A DNA stretch of 64,000 nt, from assembly GCF_025215495.1 (NCBI RefSeq), contig NZ_CP104302.1, positions 3,286,001 to 3,350,000 of the forward strand. The letters are read 5' to 3'. The DNA is from Mycolicibacterium brumae (GTDB taxonomy: Bacteria > Actinomycetota > Actinomycetes > Mycobacteriales > Mycobacteriaceae). Positions 22,205-31,576 of this stretch are shown in pieces. The notes under the pieces are model-generated. The model saw only the letters and a program-made list of their open reading frames with translations, was not told the DNA's origin and did no database searches. Every line of letters starts with the position of its first letter. Position 1 is the stretch's first letter. The translations under genes were made by a program, and so were the position numbers.

Positions 22205-24004
22205 TCAGTACCGGTCGGAGCCCAACCACAGCACGTTCGCCCCGCTCAGCGCGTCGCTCGTGCCGGTCACCAACTCGCCGACCGCGGACACCGCCCGCGC
22301 CCCGATCAGGTCGGTCAGCGCGGCCGCCGGCTGCGACGACGCCTTGGGGCGCAGCAGGTCCTTGAGCGAGGAGCCGGGCAGGTGCCGGACCTTCACCTTC
22401 TCGTCGGGATCGATGCCGGCCAGCGTCTTGGCCCGGCGGATCGCGGTGCGCAGCCCGCCGAGCTCGTCGACCAGGCCGCGCTGCGCGGCGTCGGCGCCGG
22501 TCCACACCCGGCCGCGGGCCACCTCGTGCACCTGCTCGACGGTCATCTTGCGGCCCTCGGCGACGCGGGCCAGGAAGTCGTCGTAGAACAGCTGCGCTTC
22601 GGCGGTCACCTGCGCCAGCTGCGCCTCGGTGAACGGGGCGTTCGGCGACCAGGCGTCGGCGTTGGCGTTGGTGCGCAACTCCCCGGAGGTGATGCCGAGC
22701 CGGTCCTTCAGGTCGCGGGTGATCAGCTTTCCGGTGATCACCCCGATCGACCCGGTGAGGGTGGTGGCGTTGGCGACGATGGCGTCGGCCGCCATCGACA
22801 CGTAGTAGCCGCCGGACGCGGCGACCGCGCCCATCGACGCGACCACCGGCACGCCACCCTCGCGGGCCCGCACGACCTCCCGCCAGATGGTCTCCGACGC
22901 GGTCACCGAGCCGCCGGGGCTCTCCACCCGCAGCACGATCGCGGCGACGCCCGGCGTGGCGGCCGCCTCGCGCAGGGCGGCGCCGATGGTGTCCCCGCCG
23001 GCCGACGAGCTGCCGAACAGCCCGGGCTTGCCGCCGCGGCCGGGCACGATCGGGCCGGACAGGGTGACCACCGCGATCACCGGGTCGGTCTTGCGGCCCG
23101 GGATCGACGGCAGCGACGGCGTCGGCAGGTCTGATTTGCCGGCCCGGGCGTAGCGGGCCAGGTAGAGCCGGTCCGGGGCGTCCTCCCCGTCGGGTCCGTC
23201 GGTGAGCTCGACCCCGGACAGCTCGGCGATCCGGGCGTAGGCCTCGTCGCGGAACCCGATCCGGTCCACCAGCTTGGCGGCGACGGCGGCGTCGCGCAGC
23301 AGCGGCGCGGTGTCGGCCAGCGCGTCGACCTCTTCGGCGGTGAGCCCGCGGGACACCGCGATGTCGCGGCGGACCTGCTCGGACAGGCTTTCCAGCAGCC
23401 GGGCGTCGGCCTCCCGGTGCGCCTCGGTGAAGCCCTCCTCGGTGAACATCGACGCGGCGGACTTGTACTCGCCGCGGGCGACGAACTCCGCCTCGACGCC
23501 GATCTTGTCCAGCGCCCGGCGCAGGAAGAACGGGTGGGTGGCGAAGCCGATCAGCCCGACGGTGCCCGAAGGCTGCATCCACACTTCGCCGAACGCCGAG
23601 GCCAGGTAGTAGGACAGCGTGCCCGGGTAGGTCTCAGACCAGGCCAGCGACGGTTTCTTCGCGGTGAACGCGGCGATCGCGTCACGCAGCTCCTGGGTCG
23701 GCGCGGGCGGGGCGGCGGCGATCTGCACCCGGGCGATCAGCCCGGCCACCCGGTCGTCGTCGGCGGCCCGGTGGATGGCGGCGATCACCTCGCGCAGCAG
23801 CAGCGGCCGCTTCGCGCCGGCCAATCCGGCGACCATGGCCACCGGGTCGAATCCGGCGGTCTCCGACGGGATGGAGGTCAGGTCGAGTTCCAGCACGCAG
23901 CCCGACGGGATGCCGTGGTGGCGGGCGGTGTCGACGCGGCGGGCCAGCGACTTGAGGTCATCGGGTCCGGGCAGCCCCGGCAGTCCGGGCAGGAAAGAAG
24001 GCAT
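22205..24004 (-). CDS. sppA: Signal peptide peptidase SppA, 67K type
   Basis: This 599-residue protease has the tandem SppA architecture. The N-terminal half supplies the catalytic lysine (RGEYKSAAS, near residue 195). The C-terminal half supplies the serine (GAVAASGGYYVSMAADAI). It degrades cleaved signal peptides in or at the membrane. No clear N-terminal transmembrane helix is seen, unlike E. coli SppA, so it may be peripheral. In mycobacteria sppA lies near the spc operon, as here. Confidence 0.92.
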   Translation of the reverse strand: MPSFLPGLPGLPGPDDLKSLARRVDTARHHGIPSGCVLELDLTSIPSETAGFDPVAMVAGLAGAKRPLLLREVIAAIHRAADDDRVAGLIARVQIAAAPPAPTQELRDAIAAFTAKKPSLAWSETYPGTLSYYLASAFGEVWMQPSGTVGLIGFATHPFFLRRALDKIGVEAEFVARGEYKSAASMFTEEGFTEAHREADARLLESLSEQVRRDIAVSRGLTAEEVDALADTAPLLRDAAVAAKLVDRIGFRDEAYARIAELSGVELTDGPDGEDAPDRLYLARYARAGKSDLPTPSLPSIPGRKTDPVIAVVTLSGPIVPGRGGKPGLFGSSSAGGDTIGAALREAAATPGVAAIVLRVESPGGSVTASETIWREVVRAREGGVPVVASMGAVAASGGYYVSMAADAIVANATTLTGSIGVITGKLITRDLKDRLGITSGELRTNANADAWSPNAPFTEAQLAQVTAEAQLFYDDFLARVAEGRKMTVEQVHEVARGRVWTGADAAQRGLVDELGGLRTAIRRAKTLAGIDPDEKVKVRHLPGSSLKDLLRPKASSQPAAALTDLIGARAVSAVGELVTGTSDALSGANVLWLGSDRY

Positions 24005-24044
24005 GCCGTCGAGCGTACCGACGGATAGCGGCGTCTAGCGGCGT

Positions 24045-24425
24045 CTAGCGCGGCAAGAAGCGGCCGTACTCCGGGCAGTAGGTGACGACGGAGGCCTGCA
24101 GCAGGCCCGCGGCCTGGGTCTTGGTGAGGCCGTTGTTCTGCAGCGTCCGCAAGGTGCCGCGCACCGCGGGGATGGGGTTGATCTGGCCGGCCAGGCCGGC
24201 GGTCATCATCTCGCAGACCTTGCGGCCGACGGCCGGGACGTCGTCGTCGGGCTTGGTCGGGATGCCGAGGGCGACCACACTCTCGGTGAACTTGACGTCG
24301 GCGGCGGTGGGGGCCGCCTCGACCGGGGCGTCGCCGTCGTCGGCGTGCGCCGGGCCCGCTGTGAAGCCGCCCGCGAGCAGGCAGCCGACGGTGAGGGCCG
24401 CGGCGGCGAATCGGTGACTGACCAC
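24045..24425 (-). CDS. Secreted DUF732 protein
   Basis: This 126-residue protein starts at GTG 24425 behind AAGGAGA. Residues 1-29 are a signal peptide ending AHADD. The remainder has the DUF732 pattern: FTESVVALGIP, a conserved VCEMM, then a C-terminal YCPEYGRFLP, with two cysteines that may pair. These small exported proteins are abundant in mycobacteria and of unknown function. Confidence 0.85.
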   Translation of the reverse strand: MVSHRFAAAALTVGCLLAGGFTAGPAHADDGDAPVEAAPTAADVKFTESVVALGIPTKPDDDVPAVGRKVCEMMTAGLAGQINPIPAVRGTLRTLQNNGLTKTQAAGLLQASVVTYCPEYGRFLPR

Positions 24426-24485
24426 GCTTATCTATCTCCTTGCGCCCCATGCCCGTTACGTCCGGGCGATTCTATCCGGCGGGCG

Positions 24486-24491
24486 TAAGGT
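24486..24491 (+). promoter_or_regulatory. -10 element of a possibly leaderless promoter
   Basis: TAAGGT lies six nt before the ATG of the PH-domain gene, and no ribosome-binding site separates them. Confidence 0.4.
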
Positions 24492-24497
24492 GCGAGC

Positions 24498-25007
24498 ATG
24501 TCACCCAACGTCGCGGGGTCTGCCGTGCGGATGCGTGACCCGGTGAACCCGCCAAGCCGCAAGGCTCCGCTGGTGTGGGGGCTCAGCGCGGCGGTGGGCT
24601 GGGCGTTCGCCGCGGCGGCCCAGGTGGTCTGGTTCCTCGCCGACGGCCGGGTGGTCTGGTTGCACGCGCTGCTGGCGGCGTTGACCCTGATCGGCGCGAC
24701 GTGTTCGGTGCTGGTCGCGCCGCTGTGGCGTTATCGGGTGCATCGCTGGGAGATCGGTCCGCAGGCGGTGTACACCCGGACCGGCTGGTTGACCCAGGAG
24801 CGCCGGATCGCGCCGCTGTCGCGGGTGCAGACCGTCGACACCGAGCGCGGGCCGCTGGATCGGCTGTTCGGGCTGGCGAACGTGACGGTGACGACGGCGT
24901 CCTCGGCCGGCGCGGTGCGGATCGTGGCGCTCGACGCCCCGGTCGCCGACGAGGTGGTGGCCCGGTTGACCGACATCGCCGCGCTGGGCGCCCACGACGC
25001 GACATGA
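24498..25007 (+). CDS. Small PH-domain (bPH2/YdbS-like) membrane protein
   Basis: This 169-residue protein has two adjacent membrane helices at about residues 30-75 and then a bacterial PH domain (HRWEIGPQAVYTRTGWLTQE, then PLSRVQTVDTERGPLDRLFG). The larger partner follows with an ATGA overlap. Such pairs are widespread in actinobacteria and their role is unproven. Confidence 0.85.
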   Translation: MSPNVAGSAVRMRDPVNPPSRKAPLVWGLSAAVGWAFAAAAQVVWFLADGRVVWLHALLAALTLIGATCSVLVAPLWRYRVHRWEIGPQAVYTRTGWLTQERRIAPLSRVQTVDTERGPLDRLFGLANVTVTTASSAGAVRIVALDAPVADEVVARLTDIAALGAHDAT

Positions 25008-26512
25008 CCGAACCGACCGAGGACGGCTGGCGGCGGTTGTCCCCGCTGATGCTGGCGGTGCATCCGGCGCACGAGCTGCTGCGCCAGCTGCCGCTGCTGA
25101 TCGGCGCGGTCGCGGTCGGCTCGGCCACCCAGAATCCGCTGCTCACACTGCTCGGCGCCGCCGCGATCATGGCCGTCGGCGTGGCCCGCTGGTTCACCAC
25201 CAGCTACCGGATCGGACCCGACGACGTCGAACTGCGCACCGGGGTGCTGCAGCGCAAGGCGCTGTCGGTGCCGCGCAACCGGATCCGGTCGGTGTCCACC
25301 GACGCCCGGCCGTTGCACCGACTGCTGGGCCTGACGGTGCTGCGGGTCAGCACCGGGCAGCAGGCCCGCGGTGACAATGCCTTCGAGCTCGACGCGGTCG
25401 AGGCCAAACACGTCGCGGCGCTGCGGCACGAACTGCTGGCGCGGGCGTCGGCCGCGCCCGATCCCGGCGCGCCCGCCGCGCCGGTGGCGGTGCTGGCCCG
25501 CTGGCAGCCGTCGTGGTTGCGCTACAGCCCGCTGAGCTGGTCCGGGCTGGTGATGATCCTGGGCGGCTGGGGCCTGATCGCCCAGGCCGGCCTCGGCGAG
25601 ACGGTGCTGGGTTCGGCGGCCGGGGTGTTCACCGGGGCGTCGGCGTCGCTGGTGGCGGCGGCGGCCGTCGCTGCGGTGCTCGGCGCGTCGGTCCTGCTGG
25701 CCGTCGGCCAGTCACTGCTGAGCTACGCGAACCTGACGCTGACCCGGTCGGCGGACACGCTGAACCTGACCCACGGGTTGCTGCGGGTCCGCGAACACAG
25801 CTACGACATGAGCCGGCTGCGGGGCGCGACGGTGCGCGAACCGCTGCTGGTGCGGGCGCTGGGCGGGGCGCGGCTGGACGCGGTGATGACCGGGGTGCAC
25901 GGCGCCGGTGAGGCGTCGCTGCTGCTGCCGCCGTGCCCGCGGGACACCGTGCGCGGGGTGCTGGCCGGACTGATCGGCCGCGACGACGTCGTGGCCGGGC
26001 CTGTGGTCTCGCACGGGCCGGTCGCCGCGCGCCGACGCTGGGTCCGAGCGCTGGCGTTGCCGGTGGCCGTCGGGCTCGCGCTGGCCGCGCTGGCCGGTTG
26101 GGTCCCGGTTTGGGTGTGGCCGGTGTGGGCCGGGGGAACCGGGGTGTGCGCGCTGCTGGCCGCCGACCGGGTCCGCGCGCTCGGACACCGGGTGGATTCG
26201 CGCTGGCTGGTGGCCCGGCGCGGCAGCGTGGCGCGCCGGCGGGACTGCCTGCAGACCGCCGGGGTGATCGGTTGGACGGTGCGCCAGACGTTCTTTCAGC
26301 GGCGGGCCGGGGTGGCGACCCTGGTGGCCGCGACGGCGGCCGGAACGAAGCGCTATCTCGTCGTCGACATTCCCGCTGCGGACGCCTGGGCGGTGGCCGC
26401 GACGGCGTCGCCGTGGGTGGCGCAGAGCAGCTGGTGCGAGAGCGGCGAGATAGCTCCACCGGGCGTGGATCCGGCACGAGGGGCCAGTTTCAGCACGAGA
26501 CGCCACTTTTAG
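25004..26512 (+). CDS. Large multi-PH-domain (YdbT-like) membrane protein
   Basis: This 502-residue protein has PH-type domains near residues 65-140, 245-320 and 395-480, recognisable by repeats of the phrase R...LS.PR.RI.SV or MSRLRGATVREPLLVRALGG. They alternate with three pairs of hydrophobic helices. It is translationally coupled to the small PH protein. The last 25 residues are polar and look less conserved, so the original stop may have been lost. Function unknown; a membrane-associated complex with its partner is likely. Confidence 0.82.
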   Translation: MTEPTEDGWRRLSPLMLAVHPAHELLRQLPLLIGAVAVGSATQNPLLTLLGAAAIMAVGVARWFTTSYRIGPDDVELRTGVLQRKALSVPRNRIRSVSTDARPLHRLLGLTVLRVSTGQQARGDNAFELDAVEAKHVAALRHELLARASAAPDPGAPAAPVAVLARWQPSWLRYSPLSWSGLVMILGGWGLIAQAGLGETVLGSAAGVFTGASASLVAAAAVAAVLGASVLLAVGQSLLSYANLTLTRSADTLNLTHGLLRVREHSYDMSRLRGATVREPLLVRALGGARLDAVMTGVHGAGEASLLLPPCPRDTVRGVLAGLIGRDDVVAGPVVSHGPVAARRRWVRALALPVAVGLALAALAGWVPVWVWPVWAGGTGVCALLAADRVRALGHRVDSRWLVARRGSVARRRDCLQTAGVIGWTVRQTFFQRRAGVATLVAATAAGTKRYLVVDIPAADAWAVAATASPWVAQSSWCESGEIAPPGVDPARGASFSTRRHF

Positions 26513-26545
26513 AACGCATTAGTCCAGGAGTGGCTGTTCAAAAAC

Positions 26546-26578
26546 TGGTCCGTCGTGCAAACGGTGGTCCGTCGTGCA
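26546..26578. repeat. Direct repeat of 14 bp
   Basis: TGGTCCGTCGTGCA occurs twice, 19 bp apart start to start, between the PH-protein gene and the spc terminator. Nothing else is seen in this short gap. Confidence 0.5.
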
Positions 26579-26603
26579 GGTATTGGGCCCCTGCGGGCAA
26601 AGA

Positions 26604-26628
26604 AAAACCCCGCCGAGGCGGGGCTTTT
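26604..26628 (-). terminator. Bidirectional intrinsic terminator of the spc operon
   Basis: CCCCGCC and GGCGGGG form a 7-bp stem around GA. The minus strand continues TTTTTCTTT and the plus strand CTTTT. It serves rplO on the minus strand and could also end the PH-protein transcript. Confidence 0.85.
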
Positions 26629-26643
26629 CCGAACCTGCGCGGT

Positions 26644-27087
26644 CTACAGCTCGGTGGCGGTGCCGCCGGCGGCGGTGATCGCTTCCCGGGCCGAGGCCGA
26701 GAACTTGTTGGCGGTGACGTCGACCTTGACGGACAGCTTGCCGTCGCCGAGCACCTTGACCAGGACGTTCTTCCGGACCAGACCGGCGGCGACCAGTTCC
26801 TCGACGCCGACGGCGCCGCCCTTGGGGAACGCCTTGGCGATATCGCCGACGTTCACCGGGGCGTACTCGGTGCGGAACCGGTTGCGGAAGCCCTTGAGCT
26901 TCGGCAGCCGCATGTGGATCGGCATCTGGCCGCCCTCGAAGCTCACCGGCACGTTCTTACGCGCCTTGGTGCCCTTGGTGCCGCGGCCGGCGGTCTTGCC
27001 CTTGGAGCCCTCGCCGCGACCGACGCGGGTCTTGGCCTTCTTGGAGCCGGGGGCCGGCTTCAGGTCGTGCAGCTTGATAACGCTCAT
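26644..27087 (-). CDS. rplO: Large ribosomal subunit protein uL15
   Basis: This 147-residue protein has the glycine/basic-rich N-terminus of L15 ([19 protein letters not shown]) and a globular C-terminal domain. It is the last gene of the spc operon, since secY is elsewhere in the window, and is directly followed by a terminator. Its start overlaps the rpmD stop by one base. Confidence 0.98.
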   Translation of the reverse strand: MSVIKLHDLKPAPGSKKAKTRVGRGEGSKGKTAGRGTKGTKARKNVPVSFEGGQMPIHMRLPKLKGFRNRFRTEYAPVNVGDIAKAFPKGGAVGVEELVAAGLVRKNVLVKVLGDGKLSVKVDVTANKFSASAREAITAAGGTATEL

Positions 27088-27266
27088 CAGACTTCCTCCA
27101 CCTCGACGAGGTGATCAACGACGCGGATCAGACCGCGGGTCGCCGGGGTGTCCTCGCGGACCACCGACTGGCGGATCTTGCGGAGGCCCAGGGTGCGCAG
27201 GCTCTCCCGCTGCTTCCAGCGGGTGCCGACGGTGCCCTTGACCTGGGTGATCTTCAGTTCAGCCAT
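27087..27266 (-). CDS. rpmD: Large ribosomal subunit protein uL30
   Basis: This 59-residue protein starts [20 protein letters not shown] and ends [10 protein letters not shown]. Short bacterial L30. It is packed between rpsE and rplO with a TGATG junction downstream. Confidence 0.97.
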   Translation of the reverse strand: MAELKITQVKGTVGTRWKQRESLRTLGLRKIRQSVVREDTPATRGLIRVVDHLVEVEEV

Positions 27267-27268
27267 GA

Positions 27269-27967
27269 TCAGACATTTCCTTCACGCGCGGCCGCGGCGG
27301 CCAGCGCTTCGCTCTCCCGACGCGCGCGCAGCATGCCGGCCGGCGCGACGTCCTCGACGGGCAGACCGCGACGGGCCGCCACCTCTTCGGGACGCTGCAG
27401 CATCTTCAGCGCGGCAACGGTGGCGTGCACCACGTTGATCGCGTTGTCGCTGCCCAGCGACTTGGCCAGGATGTCGTGCACGCCGGCGCATTCCAGCACC
27501 GCGCGGGCGGCGCCACCGGCGATCACACCGGTGCCGGGGCTGGCCGGGCGCAGCATCACGACACCGGCGGCGGCTTCGCCCTGCACCGGGTGGGTGATGG
27601 TGCCGCCGATCAGCGGCACGCGGAAGAAGTTCTTGCGAGCCTCTTCGACGCCCTTGGCGATGGCGGCCGGAACTTCCTTGGCCTTGCCGTAGCCGACGCC
27701 GACCATGCCCTTGCCGTCGCCGACGATCACCAGCGCGGTGAAGCTGAAGCGGCGACCGCCCTTGACGACCTTGGAGACGCGGTTGATGGTGACAACCCGC
27801 TCCAGGTAGTTGCTCTTCTCGCCGCGGTCATCGCGACCGCCACGGCCACCGCGGTCATCGCGACGGCCACGGCCGCCACGGTCGTCGCGGCCACCGCGGT
27901 CATTACGGCTGCCGGTGTTGGCAGCGCCGGTCCCGGCGTCAGCTGCCGTGGTCTGCTCCGCCATCAT
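27269..27967 (-). CDS. rpsE: Small ribosomal subunit protein uS5 with RGG-type N-terminal extension
   Basis: Residues 55-232 are the S5 core (double-stranded RNA-binding domain [15 protein letters not shown], then the C-terminal ribosomal fold). The first 50 residues are an extension built of repeats such as RDDRGG and RGGRDDRG, encoded by near-identical DNA repeats at about 27826-27905. Mycobacterial S5 proteins have arginine-rich extensions, but this one is unusually regular. Two ATGs start the frame. Confidence 0.96.
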   Translation of the reverse strand: MMAEQTTAADAGTGAANTGSRNDRGGRDDRGGRGRRDDRGGRGGRDDRGEKSNYLERVVTINRVSKVVKGGRRFSFTALVIVGDGKGMVGVGYGKAKEVPAAIAKGVEEARKNFFRVPLIGGTITHPVQGEAAAGVVMLRPASPGTGVIAGGAARAVLECAGVHDILAKSLGSDNAINVVHATVAALKMLQRPEEVAARRGLPVEDVAPAGMLRARRESEALAAAAAREGNV

Positions 27968-27998
27968 GCGGTCCTTCCGTTGTCGAAAAAGTCAGTCA

Positions 27999-28394
27999 CT
28001 AGAACTTCAGCCCCCCTTCGCGGGCGGCGTCGGCCAGGGCCGCGATCCGTCCGCTGTAGGTGTGGCCGCCGCGGTCGAACACGGCCTCGTCGATGCCGGC
28101 GGCCTTGGCGCGCTCGGCGATCAGCTGGCCGACCCGGGTGCTGGCGGCCTTCTTGTCGCCGTCGACACCGCGGACGTCGGCCTCGATGGAGGACGCGGCG
28201 GCCAGGGTGGTGCCGGTGAGGTCGTCGATCAGCTGCACGTGGATGTGCCGGGCGGACCGGTTGACCATCAGGCGCGGGCGCGCGGCGGTGCCGGCGACCT
28301 TCTTGCGGAGCCGGGCGTGCCGACGCAGCCGGGCGGTCCGACGGGTGGCCGAGATGTTCTGCCCGACCTGCTTCTTGGTTTCAGTCTTGGCCAT
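27999..28394 (-). CDS. rplR: Large ribosomal subunit protein uL18
   Basis: This 131-residue 5S-rRNA-binding protein has an Arg-rich N-terminus, [12 protein letters not shown] and [23 protein letters not shown]. It starts two nt after rplF. Confidence 0.98.
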   Translation of the reverse strand: MAKTETKKQVGQNISATRRTARLRRHARLRKKVAGTAARPRLMVNRSARHIHVQLIDDLTGTTLAAASSIEADVRGVDGDKKAASTRVGQLIAERAKAAGIDEAVFDRGGHTYSGRIAALADAAREGGLKF

Positions 28395-28396
28395 GA

Positions 28397-28936
28397 CTAC
28401 TTACCTGTCTTTCCGACCTTGCGGCGGATCTGCTCGCCTTCGTAGCGGATGCCCTTGCCCTTGTAGGGGTCGTTCTTCCGCAGTCGACGGATGTTCGCCG
28501 CAACCTGGCCGACCTTCTGCTTGTCGATGCCGGTGATGGAGAACCGGGTGGGGGTGTCCACCGTGAAGGTGACGCCCTCCGGCGCGGTGATCAGCACCGG
28601 GTGGCTGTAGCCCAGGGCGAACTCGAGGTTCGAGCCCTTGGCGACCACGCGGTAGCCGACGCCGTGGATCTCCATCTTGCGGGTGTAACCCTCGGTGACA
28701 CCGGTGACCAGGTTGGCGATCAGGGTGCGGGACAGCCCGTGCAGGCTGCGGCTCTGCCGCTCGTCGTTCGGACGGGTCACCACGATGGCGCCGTCGTCGT
28801 TGCGGGCGACCGAGATCGGCTCGGCGACGTCGAGGGTCAGGGTGCCCTTGGGGCCCTTCACCGAGACGTTCTGGCCGTCGATCGTGACGTCGACCCCGGT
28901 GGGAACCGGGACCGGCTGCTTTCCAATGCGAGACAT
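28397..28936 (-). CDS. rplF: Large ribosomal subunit protein uL6
   Basis: This 179-residue protein ([20 protein letters not shown]) has two similar alpha/beta domains and a C-terminal [20 protein letters not shown]. It sits near the factor-binding site of the 50S subunit. Confidence 0.98.
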   Translation of the reverse strand: MSRIGKQPVPVPTGVDVTIDGQNVSVKGPKGTLTLDVAEPISVARNDDGAIVVTRPNDERQSRSLHGLSRTLIANLVTGVTEGYTRKMEIHGVGYRVVAKGSNLEFALGYSHPVLITAPEGVTFTVDTPTRFSITGIDKQKVGQVAANIRRLRKNDPYKGKGIRYEGEQIRRKVGKTGK

Positions 28937-28957
28937 AGTTCTGCTGCTCCTATCCCG

Positions 28958-29356
28958 CTACCAGACGTACGCGAGGACTTCGCCGCCCACGCCCTGTCGA
29001 GCCGCCTGGCGATCGGTCAGCAGGCCCGAGGACGTGGAGATGATCGCCACGCCCAGGCCGCCGAGCACGCGCGGCAGATTGGTGGATTTCGCGTAAACCC
29101 GCAGACCGGGCTTGGACACCCGGCGCAGGCCCGCGATGCTGCGCTCACGGCTGGGGCCGTACTTGAGCGAAACGACCAGGGACTTGCCCACGCGGGCGTC
29201 CTCGGTGCGGTAGTCGTTGATGTAGCCCTCGCGCTTCAGGATCTCGGCGATATTGGCCTTGATCTTGCTGTGCGGCAGGGTCACCTCGTCGTGGTACGCC
29301 GAGTTGGCGTTGCGCAGACGCGTCAAGAAGTCTGCGATCGGATCCGTCATTGTCAT
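28958..29356 (-). CDS. rpsH: Small ribosomal subunit protein uS8
   Basis: This 132-residue protein starts [18 protein letters not shown] and ends with the conserved [20 protein letters not shown]. It binds the 16S central domain; in E. coli it also represses the spc operon. Confidence 0.98.
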   Translation of the reverse strand: MTMTDPIADFLTRLRNANSAYHDEVTLPHSKIKANIAEILKREGYINDYRTEDARVGKSLVVSLKYGPSRERSIAGLRRVSKPGLRVYAKSTNLPRVLGGLGVAIISTSSGLLTDRQAARQGVGGEVLAYVW

Positions 29357-29458
29357 GACAGCGGTGTCACCTTCCTCGCGGCGGTTCCCGGCCGGAGTCT
29401 TCCGGCAGGCCTACCGCGCACCTGTTCTATGTGGTCGTTGGTCTCGTGGTCCGGCGGA

Positions 29459-29644
29459 TTACCAGCTGGACTTCTGCACACCCGGCAGTTCGCCGGCGTG
29501 GGCCATCTCGCGCAGGCAGATCCGGCACAGGCCGAACTTGCGGTACACGGCGTGCGGGCGACCGCACTTGTTGCAGCGGGTGTAGGCCCGAACCGCGAAC
29601 TTCGGCTTCTTATTGGCCTTGTTGACCAGAGCTTTCTTTGCCAT
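29459..29644 (-). CDS. rpsZ: Small ribosomal subunit protein uS14, zinc type
   Basis: This 61-residue short S14 has two CxxC pairs, CNKC and CRIC, that bind one zinc ion. A longer zinc-free S14 is encoded at 34306-34611, so the cell can switch between them. About 100 nt separate it from rpsH. Confidence 0.97.
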   Translation of the reverse strand: MAKKALVNKANKKPKFAVRAYTRCNKCGRPHAVYRKFGLCRICLREMAHAGELPGVQKSSW

Positions 29645-29648
29645 CTGC

Positions 29649-30212
29649 TCAGTTCTCCTTGAACGGGAAGCCGAGGGCCCGCAGCAGTGCTCGCCCTTCG
29701 TCGTCGGTCGTCGCCGAGGTGACGACGGTGATGTCCATACCGCGCGGGCGGTCGATCTTGTCCACGTCGAGCTCGTGGAAGACCGACTGCTCGGTCAGAC
29801 CGAAGGTGTAGTTGCCGGTGCCGTCGAACTGCTTCGGGCTCAGCCCGCGGAAGTCGCGGATACGCGGCAGCGAGATGGAGATCAGCCGATCCAGGAACTC
29901 CCACATCCGGTCGCCGCGCAGGGTGACCCGGGCGCCGATCGGCATGCCCTCACGCAGCTTGAACTGCGCGATGGACTTGCGGGCCTTGCGGATCTCCGGC
30001 TTCTGGCCGGTGATCAGCGCCAGGTCGGCGACGGCGCCGTTGATCAGCTTGGCGTCGCGGGCGGCTTCGCCCACACCCATGTTGACCACGACCTTGGTCA
30101 CGCCCGGGATGAGCATGACGTTGGAGTACTCGAATTCCTTGTTCAGCGCGTCGCGGATCTCTTCGCGGTAGCGCTGCTTCAGCCGAGGCTGAACCTTCTC
30201 AGTGGTTGTCAT
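29649..30212 (-). CDS. rplE: Large ribosomal subunit protein uL5
   Basis: This 187-residue 5S-binding protein includes [21 protein letters not shown] and [20 protein letters not shown]. It overlaps rplX by four nt and is four nt from the S14 gene. Confidence 0.98.
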   Translation of the reverse strand: MTTTEKVQPRLKQRYREEIRDALNKEFEYSNVMLIPGVTKVVVNMGVGEAARDAKLINGAVADLALITGQKPEIRKARKSIAQFKLREGMPIGARVTLRGDRMWEFLDRLISISLPRIRDFRGLSPKQFDGTGNYTFGLTEQSVFHELDVDKIDRPRGMDITVVTSATTDDEGRALLRALGFPFKEN

Positions 30213-30532
30213 GCCTTGATGTCCTTGCCGTTCGTCTTGGCGATGCGGACGCGCTTGCCGGTCTCTTCATCGGTGCGGTAGCCGACGCGGGTCGGCTTGC
30301 CGTCGGAGTCCAGCACCATCACGTTGGACACGTGAATCGACGCTTCCTGGGTCACGATGCCGCCGGACTGCGCGCCACGCTCGTTGGACGAGACCGGGGT
30401 GTGCTTCTTGATCCGGTTCACACCCTCGACGAGGACGCGGTTGCGGGTCGGGATGGCCTTGATGACCTTGCCCTTGGCGCCCTTGTCCTTGCCGGAGACG
30501 ACCAGGACGGTGTCGCCCTTGTGGATCTTCAT
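30209..30532 (-). CDS. rplX: Large ribosomal subunit protein uL24
   Basis: This 107-residue protein starts [20 protein letters not shown], the KOW motif. It begins directly after the rplN stop. Confidence 0.98.
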   Translation of the reverse strand: MKIHKGDTVLVVSGKDKGAKGKVIKAIPTRNRVLVEGVNRIKKHTPVSSNERGAQSGGIVTQEASIHVSNVMVLDSDGKPTRVGYRTDEETGKRVRIAKTNGKDIKA

Positions 30533-30901
30533 TTACAAAACCTCCGGAGCCAGCGAGACGATCTTCATGAAGCGCTTCTCGCGCAGCTCACGGCCGACCG
30601 GGCCGAAGATGCGGGTGCCACGCGGATCGTTGTCGTTCTTGATGATGACCGCGGCGTTCTCGTCGAACTTGATGTAGCTGCCGTCGGCCCGGCGACGCTC
30701 CTTCGCGGTGCGGACGACGACGGCCTTGACGACATCGCCCCGCTTGACGTTGCCGCCCGGGATGGCGTCCTTGACGGTCGCCACGATGATGTCGCCGATG
30801 CCGGCGTACCGCCGCGAGGAGCCACCGAGCACGCGGATGCACAAGATCTCCTTGGCGCCCGTGTTGTCGGCGACCTTCAACCGCGATTCCTGCTGAATCA
30901 C
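30533..30901 (-). CDS. rplN: Large ribosomal subunit protein uL14
   Basis: This 122-residue protein starts at GTG 30901 ([20 protein letters not shown]) with GGGAGA upstream. The frame is open further upstream but not conserved. It is the first gene of the spc operon and lies at the edge of the 15-kb accessory insert. Confidence 0.98.
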   Translation of the reverse strand: MIQQESRLKVADNTGAKEILCIRVLGGSSRRYAGIGDIIVATVKDAIPGGNVKRGDVVKAVVVRTAKERRRADGSYIKFDENAAVIIKNDNDPRGTRIFGPVGRELREKRFMKIVSLAPEVL

Positions 30902-31044
30902 TAGATCTCCCTGTCCATTGTGTGCACGCCAGAAAACAGCACCCCGAAGGGCCGGTTTCACAACCTGACATGCGCGGTCTTTGTCACCGAAAGGCACGCG
31001 GGGCCGACTTACGCCGACCGAGGTCTGCCCACGGCAACCCCCTG

Positions 31045-31073
31045 AGTCTAGGGGAGATCACCGTGGACACCAA
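31045..31073 (-). promoter_or_regulatory. Predicted spc-operon promoter
   Basis: On the minus strand TTGGTG and TAGACT are separated by 17 bp. Transcription would start near 31038, about 137 nt before rplN. Confidence 0.6.
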
Positions 31074-31137
31074 ATTGCCGCTGGTACGGCCGGTGAGTGC
31101 GGGTGGTTGCGGGTGGTTGCGGCAGTTCCGCTGCGGC

Positions 31138-31452
31138 GGTCATCGAGTGAGGCGTGATGGCGGCTTGTGAGAACTGGTGGCGGGGTGGTCATCGAGTGAG
31201 GAGTCAGGTAGGCGTTTGAGAACTGAGGTAGCTCGGTGAGACGTGAGGGCGGCGATCTGCATCGAGTGAGAAATACGGGTGGGGGTTACTCGAACAACGT
31301 GTCCCTAGATTCTCACTCGATGACCGGCCCCGCCGCCACGTCTCACTGGCATCCCTGACGTCTCACTGGCGTCCCTGGTTCCTCAATCGATGAGGGCCGC
31401 CGCCCTCACGTCTCTCACTGACGTACCGGGTTCCTCACTGGATGCCCGGACC
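31138..31452. repeat. Degenerate repeat block, CATCGAGTGAG motif in both orientations
   Basis: CATCGAGTGAG occurs at 31141, 31190 and 31260. It recurs inverted as CTCACTCGATG at 31312 and in weaker forms at 31381 (CCTCAATCGATG) and 31432 (CCTCACTGGATG). ACGTCTCACTGGCATCCCTG at 31338 is followed at once by a copy with one change at 31358. GTGAGACGTGAGGGCGGCG near 31236 has an inverted partner near 31398. The whole block is roughly an inverted repeat about a centre near 31290. Coding potential is poor. Confidence 0.75.
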
Positions 31453-31576
31453 CCCAACAACCAGCGCAGGAGCTCCAGGGTTCCGCTCAGTGGAACACGG
31501 CATTGTCGCCGCGGCGGCGTCGGGCCAGGCTGCTCATATCCGGGCCGAACCGGCCCGCACACCGGGAGGAATTTCG

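Larger units (their letters stand above)
30902..31576. other. Non-coding interval upstream of rplN
   Basis: This 675-bp gap has no convincing gene. The left quarter is the leader and promoter of the spc operon. The middle, 31138-31452, is a block of short degenerate repeats in both orientations. The right end carries a GGGAGGA ribosome-binding site for the small secreted-protein gene. Confidence 0.8.

Noticed and set aside
26546..26578. Attachment site or target duplication
   Set aside because: The two 14-bp copies are only 19 bp apart and enclose no element.
31138..31452. CRISPR array
   Set aside because: Units vary, occur in both orientations and have no constant-length spacers; no cas genes are present.
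31442..31576. Upstream in-frame extension of the small secreted protein
   Set aside because: The signal peptide begins at MKTRITRL with GGGAGGA before ATG 31577; the upstream part is repeat DNA.
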